Assembly: GCF_039634785.1 (NCBI RefSeq)
Contig: NZ_JBBIAB010000002.1
Coordinates: 310,001-374,000, forward strand
DNA from: Tistrella mobilis
GTDB taxonomy: Bacteria > Pseudomonadota > Alphaproteobacteria > Tistrellales > Tistrellaceae
DNA: 64,000 nucleotides
Direction of reading: 5' to 3'
Shown: positions 29,560 to 35,965 of the stretch, piece by piece
Layout: every line of letters starts with the position of its first letter
How positions within the stretch are numbered: position 1 is the first letter of the stretch
Program-made: the position numbers and the translations under genes
Notes under the pieces: model-generated
The model's database searches: none
Told to the model about the DNA's origin: nothing
Seen by the model: only the letters and a program-made list of their open reading frames with translations

Positions 29560-29726
29560 ATGCAGGATATCGACAGGCAAAAGCCCGCCCCCCGGGGGGG
29601 GCGGTCGGGCATGACGGGATCAGCCGCCGGCACAAGCGCTGGAGCCTGCCTGTGTTCGATATTCTGTCGCTGAACGACACGGCGATCAGCGGGACCAATA
29701 TATCGGACTATTACAGTCTGTCCTGA
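29560..29726 (+). pseudogene. W-x-x-P family small peptide 2, frameshifted at a C6G8 tract
   Basis: ATG at 29560 gives MQDIDRQKPAP, like MQDMDMQKTAP of peptides 4 and 7, but this frame then runs through CCCCCCGGGGGGGG and misses the family end. The family end (RWSLPVFDILSLNDTAISG ... SDYYSLS, stop 29724-29726) is in another frame. One extra base in the tract would join the two halves into a peptide of about 56 residues. It is either a broken gene, a phase-variable one or a base-calling error in the homopolymers. Confidence 0.6.
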
Positions 29727-29872
29727 TCTGTTCCTGACATCTCCACCTGAGAGAGCGCAGCTGCAAGTAAATGAACGTAAGCCTGTGGTTGCTGGTCTTC
29801 GCCTGATGCGGTATGACCGAAGAAGATCGGCCGTCATGTGTCGTCGATCTGTCGCTGTTATACTGGAGCGAG

Positions 29873-30019
29873 ATGATGCAGATGAACGCCATGCCCGTGA
29901 CGACCGCCGCTTCAGCCCGTCGTGTCTGGAGCCGGCCCGACTTTCAGGTGGTGTCGATGGACGAGACTGCGGTCGGTGCCGGGACGGTGAATGACGGCTA
30001 CGGCCAGACCGTCTCCTGA
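29873..30019 (+). CDS. W-x-x-P family small peptide 3 (48 aa)
   Basis: ATGATG behind GGAGCGAG. The product ends VWSRPDFQVVSMDETAVGAG then TVNDGYGQTVS. It corresponds to peptide 6 in the right copy of the duplication, with 35 of 48 residues identical, which is much more divergence than between peptides 4 and 7. Changes cluster around W-x-x-P and in the tail. Terminal Ser kept. Function unknown; leader-like as described for peptide 1. Confidence 0.6.
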   Translation: MMQMNAMPVTTAASARRVWSRPDFQVVSMDETAVGAGTVNDGYGQTVS

Positions 30020-30073
30020 TCCTCGCTCCCGATTGATGGGGACAGACACTGGGCTGATCGGGCGACCGCCTGC

Positions 30074-30226
30074 ATGGGCAGCCTGATGGAGGTGTTGCGG
30101 CTTCTGTTCTTGCCGCGCCTGCGGCTGGTGCTGATCCCCTTCGTGCTGGTGCTGCCGGGGTTTGCGGTGGTTCTTGTCGCCACCCAGGGAACCGCCTGGT
30201 CGCCTTTCCTGTATGCCGTGTTCTGA
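30074..30226 (+). CDS. DUF5989 family small membrane protein, copy 1
   Basis: A 50-residue protein: short amphipathic start (MGSLMEVLRLLF), one membrane helix at about residues 17-38, then VATQGTAWSPFLYAVF, the conserved TQGSA-xAPFIYTLF-type end of DUF5989. Family members usually sit beside SxtJ, carbamoyltransferase, SGNH and MBOAT genes in surface or secondary-metabolite loci. This copy has Pro at residue 28 inside the helix where copy 2 has Leu, so it may be the less functional one. Confidence 0.7.
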   Translation: MGSLMEVLRLLFLPRLRLVLIPFVLVLPGFAVVLVATQGTAWSPFLYAVF

Positions 30227-30271
30227 ACCGGCATCCCTGTCGAAAACCAATCGGACCCGGAGTTGGGGCAT

Positions 30272-30418
30272 ATGCAGGACATGGACATGCAGAAGACCGC
30301 ACCGATGGCGACCGACGAGGCCCGCAAGATGTGGGCCCGGCCCGTGCTCGGCATGCTGGCGCTGGATGAGACGGCAGAGAATGCGGGCAGCGTCCCGGAC
30401 CTCTCCGGCTTCTCCTGA
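30272..30418 (+). CDS. W-x-x-P family small peptide 4 (48 aa)
   Basis: Begins MQDMDMQKTAP after GGAGTTGGGGCAT and ends MWARPVLGMLALDETAENAG then SVPDLSGFS. Peptide 7, 873 bases downstream, differs at one residue only (Ala to Ile after the Trp). The terminal Ser and the T-A pair are kept. It lies between DUF5989 and the truncated SGNH start. Function unknown. Confidence 0.6.
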   Translation: MQDMDMQKTAPMATDEARKMWARPVLGMLALDETAENAGSVPDLSGFS

Positions 30419-30465
30419 TCCGCTCGCCTTTGACCTGAACACCGCCGTCTGACCGGGGTGCGTCG

Positions 30466-30508
30466 ATGCGTCGCGTGATGCGTGCCCTGGTGCTGGTCGC
30501 TGTCGGCG
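30466..30508 (+). pseudogene. Truncated SGNH hydrolase start (duplication remnant)
   Basis: The first 14 codons match the start of the intact SGNH gene at 31339 (MRRVMR-LVLV). The sequence then changes to an unrelated stretch that ends another peptide gene. This marks the internal junction of the tandem duplication. Confidence 0.7.
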
Positions 30509-30565
30509 GACAAGACCGCGTTCGACAGCGCTACCGGGGACGATGGCTTCGCTCCGAATTCCTGA
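30509..30565 (+). pseudogene. 3' remnant of a further W-x-x-P family peptide gene (5)
   Basis: In this frame the sequence reads DKTAFDSATGDDGFAPNS followed by TGA. It has the family features of the C-terminal half: charged residue before T-A, Gly/Asp-rich tail, terminal Ser. The front half with W-x-x-P has been replaced by the start of the SGNH gene, so recombination between two array members produced the join. Confidence 0.55.
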
Positions 30566-30745
30566 ACCGGTCGAGGGGAGTCAGCCGGCACCTGGACCAC
30601 CGGGTCCTGGCCTCTCCACCTGAGGGAGCGCAGCGGCAGGTAAATGAACATGAGCCTGTGGTTGCTGATGAGTGCCTGATGCGGTATGACCGAAGAAGAT
30701 CGGCCGGCATGTGTCGTCGATCGGTCGCCGTCATACTGGAGCGAG

Positions 30746-30892
30746 ATGATGCAGATGAACGCCAAGCCCGTGACGACCGCCGCTTCAGTTCGTGGTGTCT
30801 GGAGCTGGCCCGAGCTTGAGGTGCTGTCGATCGACGAGACCGCGGTCGGTGCCGGTACGCAGCCTGATAATTCCGGCCAGACCGTCTCCTGA
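30746..30892 (+). CDS. W-x-x-P family small peptide 6 (48 aa)
   Basis: Counterpart of peptide 3. It ends VWSWPELEVLSIDETAVGAG then TQPDNSGQTVS. Thirteen of 48 residues differ from peptide 3, including the residue before Pro (Trp for Arg), so the strict motif is W-x-x-P rather than W-x-R-P. Start ATGATG behind GGAGCGAG. Function unknown. Confidence 0.6.
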   Translation: MMQMNAKPVTTAASVRGVWSWPELEVLSIDETAVGAGTQPDNSGQTVS

Positions 30893-30946
30893 ACTCCGTC
30901 GCCGATTGATGGGGACAGACACCGGGCTGATCGGGAGACCGCCTGC

Positions 30947-31099
30947 ATGGGCAGCCTGATGGAGGTGCTGCGGCTTCTGTTCTCGCCGCGCATGCGGCTG
31001 GTGCTGATCCCCTTCGTGCTGGTGCTGCTGGGGTTTGCGGTGGTTCTTGTCGCCACCCAGGGAACCGCCTGGTCGCCTTTCCTGTATGCCGTGTTCTGA
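30947..31099 (+). CDS. DUF5989 family small membrane protein, copy 2
   Basis: A 50-residue protein differing from copy 1 at three positions (Ser13, Met16, Leu28). It has one uninterrupted membrane helix and the VATQGTAWSPFLYAVF end. As the copy nearest the intact SGNH and MBOAT genes it is probably the functional one. In other bacteria DUF5989 accompanies SxtJ and carbamoyltransferase, neither of which is present here. Confidence 0.72.
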   Translation: MGSLMEVLRLLFSPRMRLVLIPFVLVLLGFAVVLVATQGTAWSPFLYAVF

Positions 31100-31144
31100 G
31101 CCGGCATCCCTGTCGAAAACCAATCGGACCCGGAGTTGGGGCAT

Positions 31145-31291
31145 ATGCAGGACATGGACATGCAGAAGACCGCACCGATGGCGACCGACGAGGCCCGCAA
31201 GATGTGGATCCGGCCCGTGCTCGGCATGCTGGCGCTGGATGAGACGGCAGAGAATGCGGGCAGCGTCCCGGACCTCTCCGGCTTCTCCTGA
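31145..31291 (+). CDS. W-x-x-P family small peptide 7 (48 aa)
   Basis: MQDMDMQKTAP start, then MWIRPVLGMLALDETAENAG and SVPDLSGFS. It is the near-identical partner of peptide 4 and sits 47 bases ahead of the SGNH gene, so peptide, DUF5989 and SGNH/MBOAT are probably one transcript. Confidence 0.6.
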   Translation: MQDMDMQKTAPMATDEARKMWIRPVLGMLALDETAENAGSVPDLSGFS

Positions 31292-31338
31292 TCCGCTCGC
31301 CTTTGACCTGAACACCGCCGTCTGACCGGGGTGCGTCG

Positions 31339-32298
31339 ATGCGTCGCGTGATGCGTGTCCTGGTGCTGGTGCTGGTCGGCATCGGTCTCGGCTGCCTGGC
31401 CGGGGAAGGGCTGGTGCGGCTCGGCACCGCCAATCAGAAGAACTACGTCATCGAGATGTGGCGCTATGCAAAGCTGCTGAAGCGCCCGAGCGACGACCCC
31501 GCCATCGGCCATGAACATGTGCCGGGCGCGTCCGCGCGCCTGCAGGGCGTCGAGGTCTCGATCAATTCCCTGGGGCTGCGCGGGCCGGAACCGGTGCCCG
31601 GCCGCCCGGCCGTGGTGCTGGCGGGTGACAGCATGACGCTGGGCTGGGGCGTGGCGGAAAGCGGCACGTTGGCCGGTCAGCTTGCCCGCCGGCTGGGCGA
31701 CGATGTTCAGGTGGTGAATGCCGGCGTCGGCAACATGGCCGTGCCGCAGATCGTGGCCCACTGGCTGGAGATCCGCCGGCGGATCGGCGACGCCTTTCCG
31801 GTGCGGACACTGGTGCTGCTGCCCTCGTCGCGCGCCGGGCTGCCGCAGCCCGCGGGTGATGCCGGCTGGCTGGTGCGCCACAGCGAGCTGGCGGCCCTGA
31901 TCGCGACCTTCTGGGCCCAGGCGACCAGCGGCGCCGCCGGCCGCGACGGGATGATCGCCGCCTATCGCACCGCCTGGACCGGCGCCGAGGGGCAGGCGCG
32001 CATAGCACGGGCTTTCGACCGGCTGGCCGCCGAAACCCGGGCCGACGGCATCCGGGTGATCGTGGCCCAGATGCCCGACACCAATGATTTCCGCGACTAT
32101 GCCTTCGGCTTCGTGACCGGGATCACGGGGCGCGAAGCCGCGGCCCATGGCTGGGACTTCGTCGATCTTTATCCGCTGTTCGCGGGCGAGACGGCGGCGG
32201 ATTTCTGGACCATGCCCGGCGACATCCATCCCAATGCCGCGGCCTATGCCCGGATCGCCGACCGGCTGGCGCCGCTGCTCGCCGCGCCGGCCTCGTGA
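31339..32298 (+). CDS. SGNH/GDSL hydrolase-like protein, membrane-anchored
   Basis: A 319-residue protein with an N-terminal membrane helix or uncleaved signal (residues 5-24) and a periplasmic SGNH fold: block I VVLAGDSMTLGWG with the nucleophile Ser, Gly in VVNAGVGNMAVPQ and block V PGDIHPNAAAYARIA with the Asp-x-x-His pair. Such proteins act as O-acetyl esterases or as acetyl-transfer partners of MBOAT proteins (as in alginate and peptidoglycan O-acetylation). It is immediately followed by an MBOAT gene. Confidence 0.8.
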   Translation: MRRVMRVLVLVLVGIGLGCLAGEGLVRLGTANQKNYVIEMWRYAKLLKRPSDDPAIGHEHVPGASARLQGVEVSINSLGLRGPEPVPGRPAVVLAGDSMTLGWGVAESGTLAGQLARRLGDDVQVVNAGVGNMAVPQIVAHWLEIRRRIGDAFPVRTLVLLPSSRAGLPQPAGDAGWLVRHSELAALIATFWAQATSGAAGRDGMIAAYRTAWTGAEGQARIARAFDRLAAETRADGIRVIVAQMPDTNDFRDYAFGFVTGITGREAAAHGWDFVDLYPLFAGETAADFWTMPGDIHPNAAAYARIADRLAPLLAAPAS

Positions 32299-32314
32299 AA
32301 CCCGGCCAGGCCCG

Positions 32315-33670
32315 ATGCTGTTCCAGCTGCCCAGCTTCTTCGTCTTTCTGGCGGCCTTCGCGGCCGGGCTGGCGCTCTGCCCCCGGCGGCTGGTGCTGGC
32401 CTATGTCTTCCTGGCCAGCCTGGTCTTCTATGCCTGGTGGTACCCCCCCTATACCGCGCTGATCCTGGGCTATGTGGCGGCGGCCTGGATCGGCGGGCGG
32501 CTGGTCAGGGCGCATCCGCGGCTGTTGCCGGCGGTGGTGGTGACGGTGCTGCTGCCGCTGCTGCTGTTCAAATACACCGATTTCGTGATGACGACGCTGG
32601 AAGAGCTGACCGGCGCCGGCCTGCCGCATCTGGGTTGGGGCCTGCCGCTGGGCGTGTCTTTCGTCACCTTTTCGGTGATCAGCCTGCTGGTCGATACCGC
32701 CCACCACCCCAAACGCCCCTTCCCGCGCTTCGGCATCGTTGCGGTCTATGTCACCTTCTTCCCGCATCTGATCGCCGGGCCGATCCTGCGCCTGCACAAG
32801 ATGGTGCCGCGGCTGTCGAACATCCGGATCGATCGGGCGGCGTTCACGGCGAATGCCGGGCTGTTCGCCATCGGCATGATGAAGAAGGTGCTGATCGCCG
32901 ACCCGATCGGGCTGTGGATCGACGGGGTGATCACCCGGCCGGGGCAGTTGGGCATCATCGAGGCCTGGTTCGTGATGCTGGGCTTCGCGGTCCAGATCTA
33001 TTGCGATTTCAGCGCCTATTCCGATATGGCGATCGGGCTGGCCGGCATGTTCGGGGTGGCGTTCCCCGAGAATTTCCACAAACCCTATGCCGCAACCTCC
33101 ATGACCGACGTCTGGCAGCGCTGGCATATGACCCTCAGCTTCTGGTTGCGGGATTATGTCTATAAATACCTGCGCGAGCCGCTGGGGCGGGTGCTGGCCA
33201 TCCTCGGCACCATGGCGGTGTCGGGGCTGTGGCATGGGGCCGCCTGGACCTTCGTGGTCTGGGGGCTGATCCACGGCACGATCATGATGGCAGAGGCCCT
33301 GACCGGCCATGCCGTGCGGGCGCGCCAGTCCCGCGGCCTGGCGCGGGCGGGCTTCATTCTGGCGACCTTCCTGACCTGGGCCGTGGTCACCACCTTCTTC
33401 CGGGCGCCGACGCTGGAGGTCGCCGCATCGGTGATCGCGGGCGGCTTCGGCGCGCATGGGCCGGGCATGCTGCCGGCGGATGCCCCGCTGCTGGCCGGGC
33501 TGATCCTGGTGACCCTGGCCCTGCATCCCTTCGATACGATCGACCGCATCCGCAGCGCGACCGCCCGGGTGCCGGCGGCACTGGCCCTGCCGGTGATCCT
33601 GGTCCTCGTCGCCGGCTGCGCGATGATCGCGGCCGGCCGGCCGCAGGCGTTTTTCTATTTCGACTTCTGA
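32315..33670 (+). CDS. MBOAT family O-acyltransferase (AlgI-like)
   Basis: A 451-residue membrane enzyme with about ten hydrophobic segments. DVWQRWHMTLSFWLRDYVYKYL carries the conserved Trp-His block of AlgI/DltB/PatA-type MBOAT proteins and SGLWHGAAWTFVVWGLIHG the catalytic His. Such enzymes pass an acyl group across the membrane to a surface polymer or lipid, usually with an SGNH partner; two SGNH genes flank it. The acceptor here is unknown. A frame open upstream overlaps the SGNH gene and is not used. Confidence 0.85.
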   Translation: MLFQLPSFFVFLAAFAAGLALCPRRLVLAYVFLASLVFYAWWYPPYTALILGYVAAAWIGGRLVRAHPRLLPAVVVTVLLPLLLFKYTDFVMTTLEELTGAGLPHLGWGLPLGVSFVTFSVISLLVDTAHHPKRPFPRFGIVAVYVTFFPHLIAGPILRLHKMVPRLSNIRIDRAAFTANAGLFAIGMMKKVLIADPIGLWIDGVITRPGQLGIIEAWFVMLGFAVQIYCDFSAYSDMAIGLAGMFGVAFPENFHKPYAATSMTDVWQRWHMTLSFWLRDYVYKYLREPLGRVLAILGTMAVSGLWHGAAWTFVVWGLIHGTIMMAEALTGHAVRARQSRGLARAGFILATFLTWAVVTTFFRAPTLEVAASVIAGGFGAHGPGMLPADAPLLAGLILVTLALHPFDTIDRIRSATARVPAALALPVILVLVAGCAMIAAGRPQAFFYFDF

Positions 33671-34702
33671 TCAGTCGGGACGGGGCGCGGGCGGCAGCTG
33701 CCGGTTCAGCGCCCCGGCGAGCAGCGGGGCCAGGGCCTGGTTGCCGGCATCGGTGAAGTGGCCGTGGAGGTCGATGAACATGCCGGGTCGGGCGGTGCCG
33801 AAATCCCGGGTCAGATCGACGATCCCGTCCATATCCGCGATCCGCGGCCGCAGAGCGGTGATCACCGGATCGATGACCCGGCGATAGCGCTGAAACTGCG
33901 CCAGATCTGCGAATGTGCCGTCACCGGCATCGGCGACATAAGGCATGGGCACGATCGCCAGTATGGCCGGCAGGTTGTGGCGCCGTGCCGCCGACAGCAC
34001 CTCGTCCATATCGGCCATCAGCCGGTTGAGCACCGCGGCCCGGCCTTCGGGCGTGGTGCAGGCGTCCTCGGTCGCGGCCGCCGGACCTTCTGATGCCCTG
34101 CCGGTCAGCCGGGCGGCGATTTCGGCCAGGACCGGCCGGGGGCGGGGCGCCGGATAGGCCTGCGGCAGGCAGTACATGATCAGGTCCAGCGTGCCGTTGA
34201 CGATCAGCACCTGATCGATCCGGTCACCCGCGGCGATGCGCTGCTCCAGAACCATGGTGTTGCCGGGCAGCCGCTGGCCGACGCTTGCGAAATTGCGGAC
34301 CACCGTGCCGGGCATCGCGCGTTCCAGCGCCGCCGCCAGGCTGGCATCGTCCTGGTTCAACGATCCGAAGGCCTGAGAGGCGCCGAGCAGCAGAACATGG
34401 CGCGCCGCCTTGTCCGGTGCCGTGACATGGCTATGCAGCCGCTCCCCGCCGGCACCGATGGTGAAGCCGGGAACCGTGCCCGGCTGAAAGACGCCGCCGA
34501 TGCCCGGAACATAGCGGATCGGCAGGTCCTGCTTCCGCGCCTCGTAATCCGCCCGCAGCCCGGCGTAAGGGTCGGCATTGCGTGCCGCCTCGACCATCCG
34601 GCCCCGCAGCCCATAGGCCAGGCCCAGCCCGATATCGAGCACGCCGTCGATCAGGGCCACGAGCAGAAACAGCCCGAAGATCAGGGCGGCGAGCTTTTTC
34701 AT
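33671..34702 (-). CDS. SGNH-like hydrolase, membrane-anchored (AlgJ/AlgX-like)
   Basis: A 343-residue protein on the opposite strand, converging on the MBOAT gene with adjoining stop codons. It has an N-terminal helix (residues 4-30), then LLLGASQAFGSLN as block I with the Ser, VNGTLDLIMY, and DLHGHFTDAGN with the Asp/His pair of block V. Gly-Ala-Ser in place of Gly-Asp-Ser is a departure from the standard motif. It is a probable partner of the MBOAT protein in O-acylation or deacylation. Confidence 0.7.
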   Translation of the reverse strand: MKKLAALIFGLFLLVALIDGVLDIGLGLAYGLRGRMVEAARNADPYAGLRADYEARKQDLPIRYVPGIGGVFQPGTVPGFTIGAGGERLHSHVTAPDKAARHVLLLGASQAFGSLNQDDASLAAALERAMPGTVVRNFASVGQRLPGNTMVLEQRIAAGDRIDQVLIVNGTLDLIMYCLPQAYPAPRPRPVLAEIAARLTGRASEGPAAATEDACTTPEGRAAVLNRLMADMDEVLSAARRHNLPAILAIVPMPYVADAGDGTFADLAQFQRYRRVIDPVITALRPRIADMDGIVDLTRDFGTARPGMFIDLHGHFTDAGNQALAPLLAGALNRQLPPAPRPD

Positions 34703-34809
34703 GCGGGAATCGATCCGGTCGGGGATGGCAGCTGGCCCCCATGAATAGCGGGAGCAAATCCCGCCGTCGATGGTTAAAGGGGCACAGTCTTCGATAAAGG
34801 AGCCGGCCC

Positions 34810-35001
34810 ATGCCCGCCAAATCCAAGGCCCAGCAGAAAGCCGCCGGTGCGGCGCTCTCCGCCAAACGCGGCGAGACGAAGATGAGCGATCTTCAGGGCG
34901 CGTCGAAATCGATGGCGAAATCGATGAGCGAGACGGAGCTGCACGACATGGCCTCCAGCTCGCGCAAGGGCAAGCCAGAGCACGCCTCGAAATCGGATTG
35001 A
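34810..35001 (+). CDS. DUF3008 family protein (63 aa)
   Basis: A very hydrophilic, Lys/Ser/Ala-rich protein beginning MPAKSKAQQKAAGAALSAKRG, the hallmark of DUF3008, and ending in a Lys/Ser-rich tail. AAAGGAG precedes the ATG. Function is unknown; composition suggests an unstructured stress or nucleic-acid-associated protein. The next gene codes for another hydrophilic small protein 14 bases on. Confidence 0.75.
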   Translation: MPAKSKAQQKAAGAALSAKRGETKMSDLQGASKSMAKSMSETELHDMASSSRKGKPEHASKSD

Positions 35002-35015
35002 GGGACCAGATCATC

Positions 35016-35339
35016 ATGGCCAATGCGAGCAAGAAGCACATCGGCATCGGATCCCAGGGCAAGGGCAGTGGTGCAGGCGCCATGACCGACCTGCCCCGGG
35101 ATGTGGAGATGGGCGACAACGAGGTGCTGTCGAACCGCGACAAGGCCCAGGGTGCGAAGACCCGCGGCTTCGACGGCAAGGCCACCCAGACCGACCAGTA
35201 TCAAGACCACGAGGCCAACCGCCGGACGCGGGATGCGGGCGAGACCCGCAGCGGCCCGGGTCGCCCGCAGGGCAGTGGTCCGGGTCGCCCGCAGGGCAGT
35301 GGTCCGGGTCGCCCGCAGGGCAGTGGCGGGGAGGCGTGA
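35016..35339 (+). CDS. Hydrophilic conserved hypothetical protein with triple GPGRPQGS repeat (107 aa)
   Basis: Starts MANASKKHIGIGSQGKGSGA, then a charged region with EVLSNRDKAQ and TQTDQYQDHEANR. From memory such proteins occur widely in Rhodospirillales and Rhizobiales without assigned function. The C-terminus is three exact copies of an eight-residue unit GPGRPQGS, coded by a 24-base tandem repeat at about 35258-35328. It forms a pair with the DUF3008 gene. Confidence 0.65.
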   Translation: MANASKKHIGIGSQGKGSGAGAMTDLPRDVEMGDNEVLSNRDKAQGAKTRGFDGKATQTDQYQDHEANRRTRDAGETRSGPGRPQGSGPGRPQGSGPGRPQGSGGEA

Positions 35340-35351
35340 GGTAACGGCGCC

Positions 35352-35873
35352 ATGACCGACACACTCTCCCCCGCTTTGCCGGCCGGGCTGGACCGGCGGA
35401 TCAACGAGGTGATGGGCCGGATCTGCGCGCGCGGATACCGGCTCGCCACCGCCGAGAGCTGCACCGGAGGGTTGATCGCATCGGTGTTGACCGATGTGCC
35501 CGGTTGCGCGCACGTGTTCGAGCGCGGCTTCGTGGTCTATAGCCCCGAGGCCAAGCGCGAGATCCTGGGCATATCGCAGCTGCTGCTCGACGGCCCCGGC
35601 CCGGTGTCGGAACCGGTGGCCCGGGCCATGGCCGAGGGCGCGCTGGCCCGGTCGATCGCCGGGATGGCGATCGCCGTCACCGGCTTTGCCGGCCCGGGCG
35701 GCCCGGGGGACGAACCCGGGCTGGTCCATGTCGCCGTGGCCATGCACCGCCGCCCGACCCTGCACCGGGTTGCCCGCTTCCAGGACGGCAGCCGCGGCGC
35801 GGTGCGGCTGGGGGCGTTGGACGTGGTGCTGGAGCTGATGACGGCCCAGCTGGACGGGGCGCCTGCGGCATAA
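35352..35873 (+). CDS. CinA C-terminal domain protein (nicotinamide-nucleotide amidase type)
   Basis: A 173-residue stand-alone CinA/PncC domain. TAESCTGGLIASVLTDVPG is the family block with the catalytic Ser, and ITGFAGPGGPGDE-like AVTGFAGPGGPGDEPGLVHV the second one. The enzyme deamidates NMN in the pyridine nucleotide salvage cycle. Usual length for the single-domain form is about 160-170 residues. Twelve bases separate it from the repeat-bearing gene. Confidence 0.85.
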   Translation: MTDTLSPALPAGLDRRINEVMGRICARGYRLATAESCTGGLIASVLTDVPGCAHVFERGFVVYSPEAKREILGISQLLLDGPGPVSEPVARAMAEGALARSIAGMAIAVTGFAGPGGPGDEPGLVHVAVAMHRRPTLHRVARFQDGSRGAVRLGALDVVLELMTAQLDGAPAA

Positions 35874-35881
35874 CGACCAGA

Positions 35882-35908
35882 GGCCCGGGATGCAGTGGTT
35901 GCCGGGCC
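35882..35908 (+). terminator. Stem-loop behind the CinA-domain gene
   Basis: GGCCCGG and CCGGGCC at 35882-35888 and 35902-35908 can pair across a 13-base loop. No T-run follows, so its role as terminator is uncertain. Confidence 0.35.
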
Positions 35909-35965
35909 CCCCTGGGTGATATACCGTTCTGCGGAATTCGCCCCAACCGCAGACGGACAGTACCC

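Larger units (their letters stand above)
29732..30508 (+). repeat. Tandem duplication, left copy (period 873 bp)
   Basis: This stretch corresponds at a constant offset of 873 bases to 30605-31381. It carries peptide 3, DUF5989 copy 1, peptide 4 and the first 14 or so codons of the SGNH gene. The left edge is at TCCTG (29732 and 30605); the right edge is where the SGNH frame is lost at about 30508. Confidence 0.85.
30605..31381 (+). repeat. Tandem duplication, right copy (period 873 bp)
   Basis: Matches 29732-30508 at an offset of 873 bases. It carries peptide 6, DUF5989 copy 2, peptide 7 and the start of the intact SGNH gene. The 96 or so bases between the copies (30509-30604) are not part of the left copy. 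Confidence 0.85.

Noticed and set aside
29286-31291. Lasso peptide biosynthetic gene cluster
   Set aside because: Although the peptide leaders look similar, there is no asparagine-synthetase-like cyclase, transglutaminase-like protease or RRE gene in the window, and the tails are short for a threaded ring.
29998-32229. A 743-codon open frame on the minus strand across the peptide array and SGNH gene
   Set aside because: It is antisense to recognisable genes, repeats itself because of the tandem duplication, and has the Arg/His/Pro/Gln-rich composition typical of GC-rich shadow frames.
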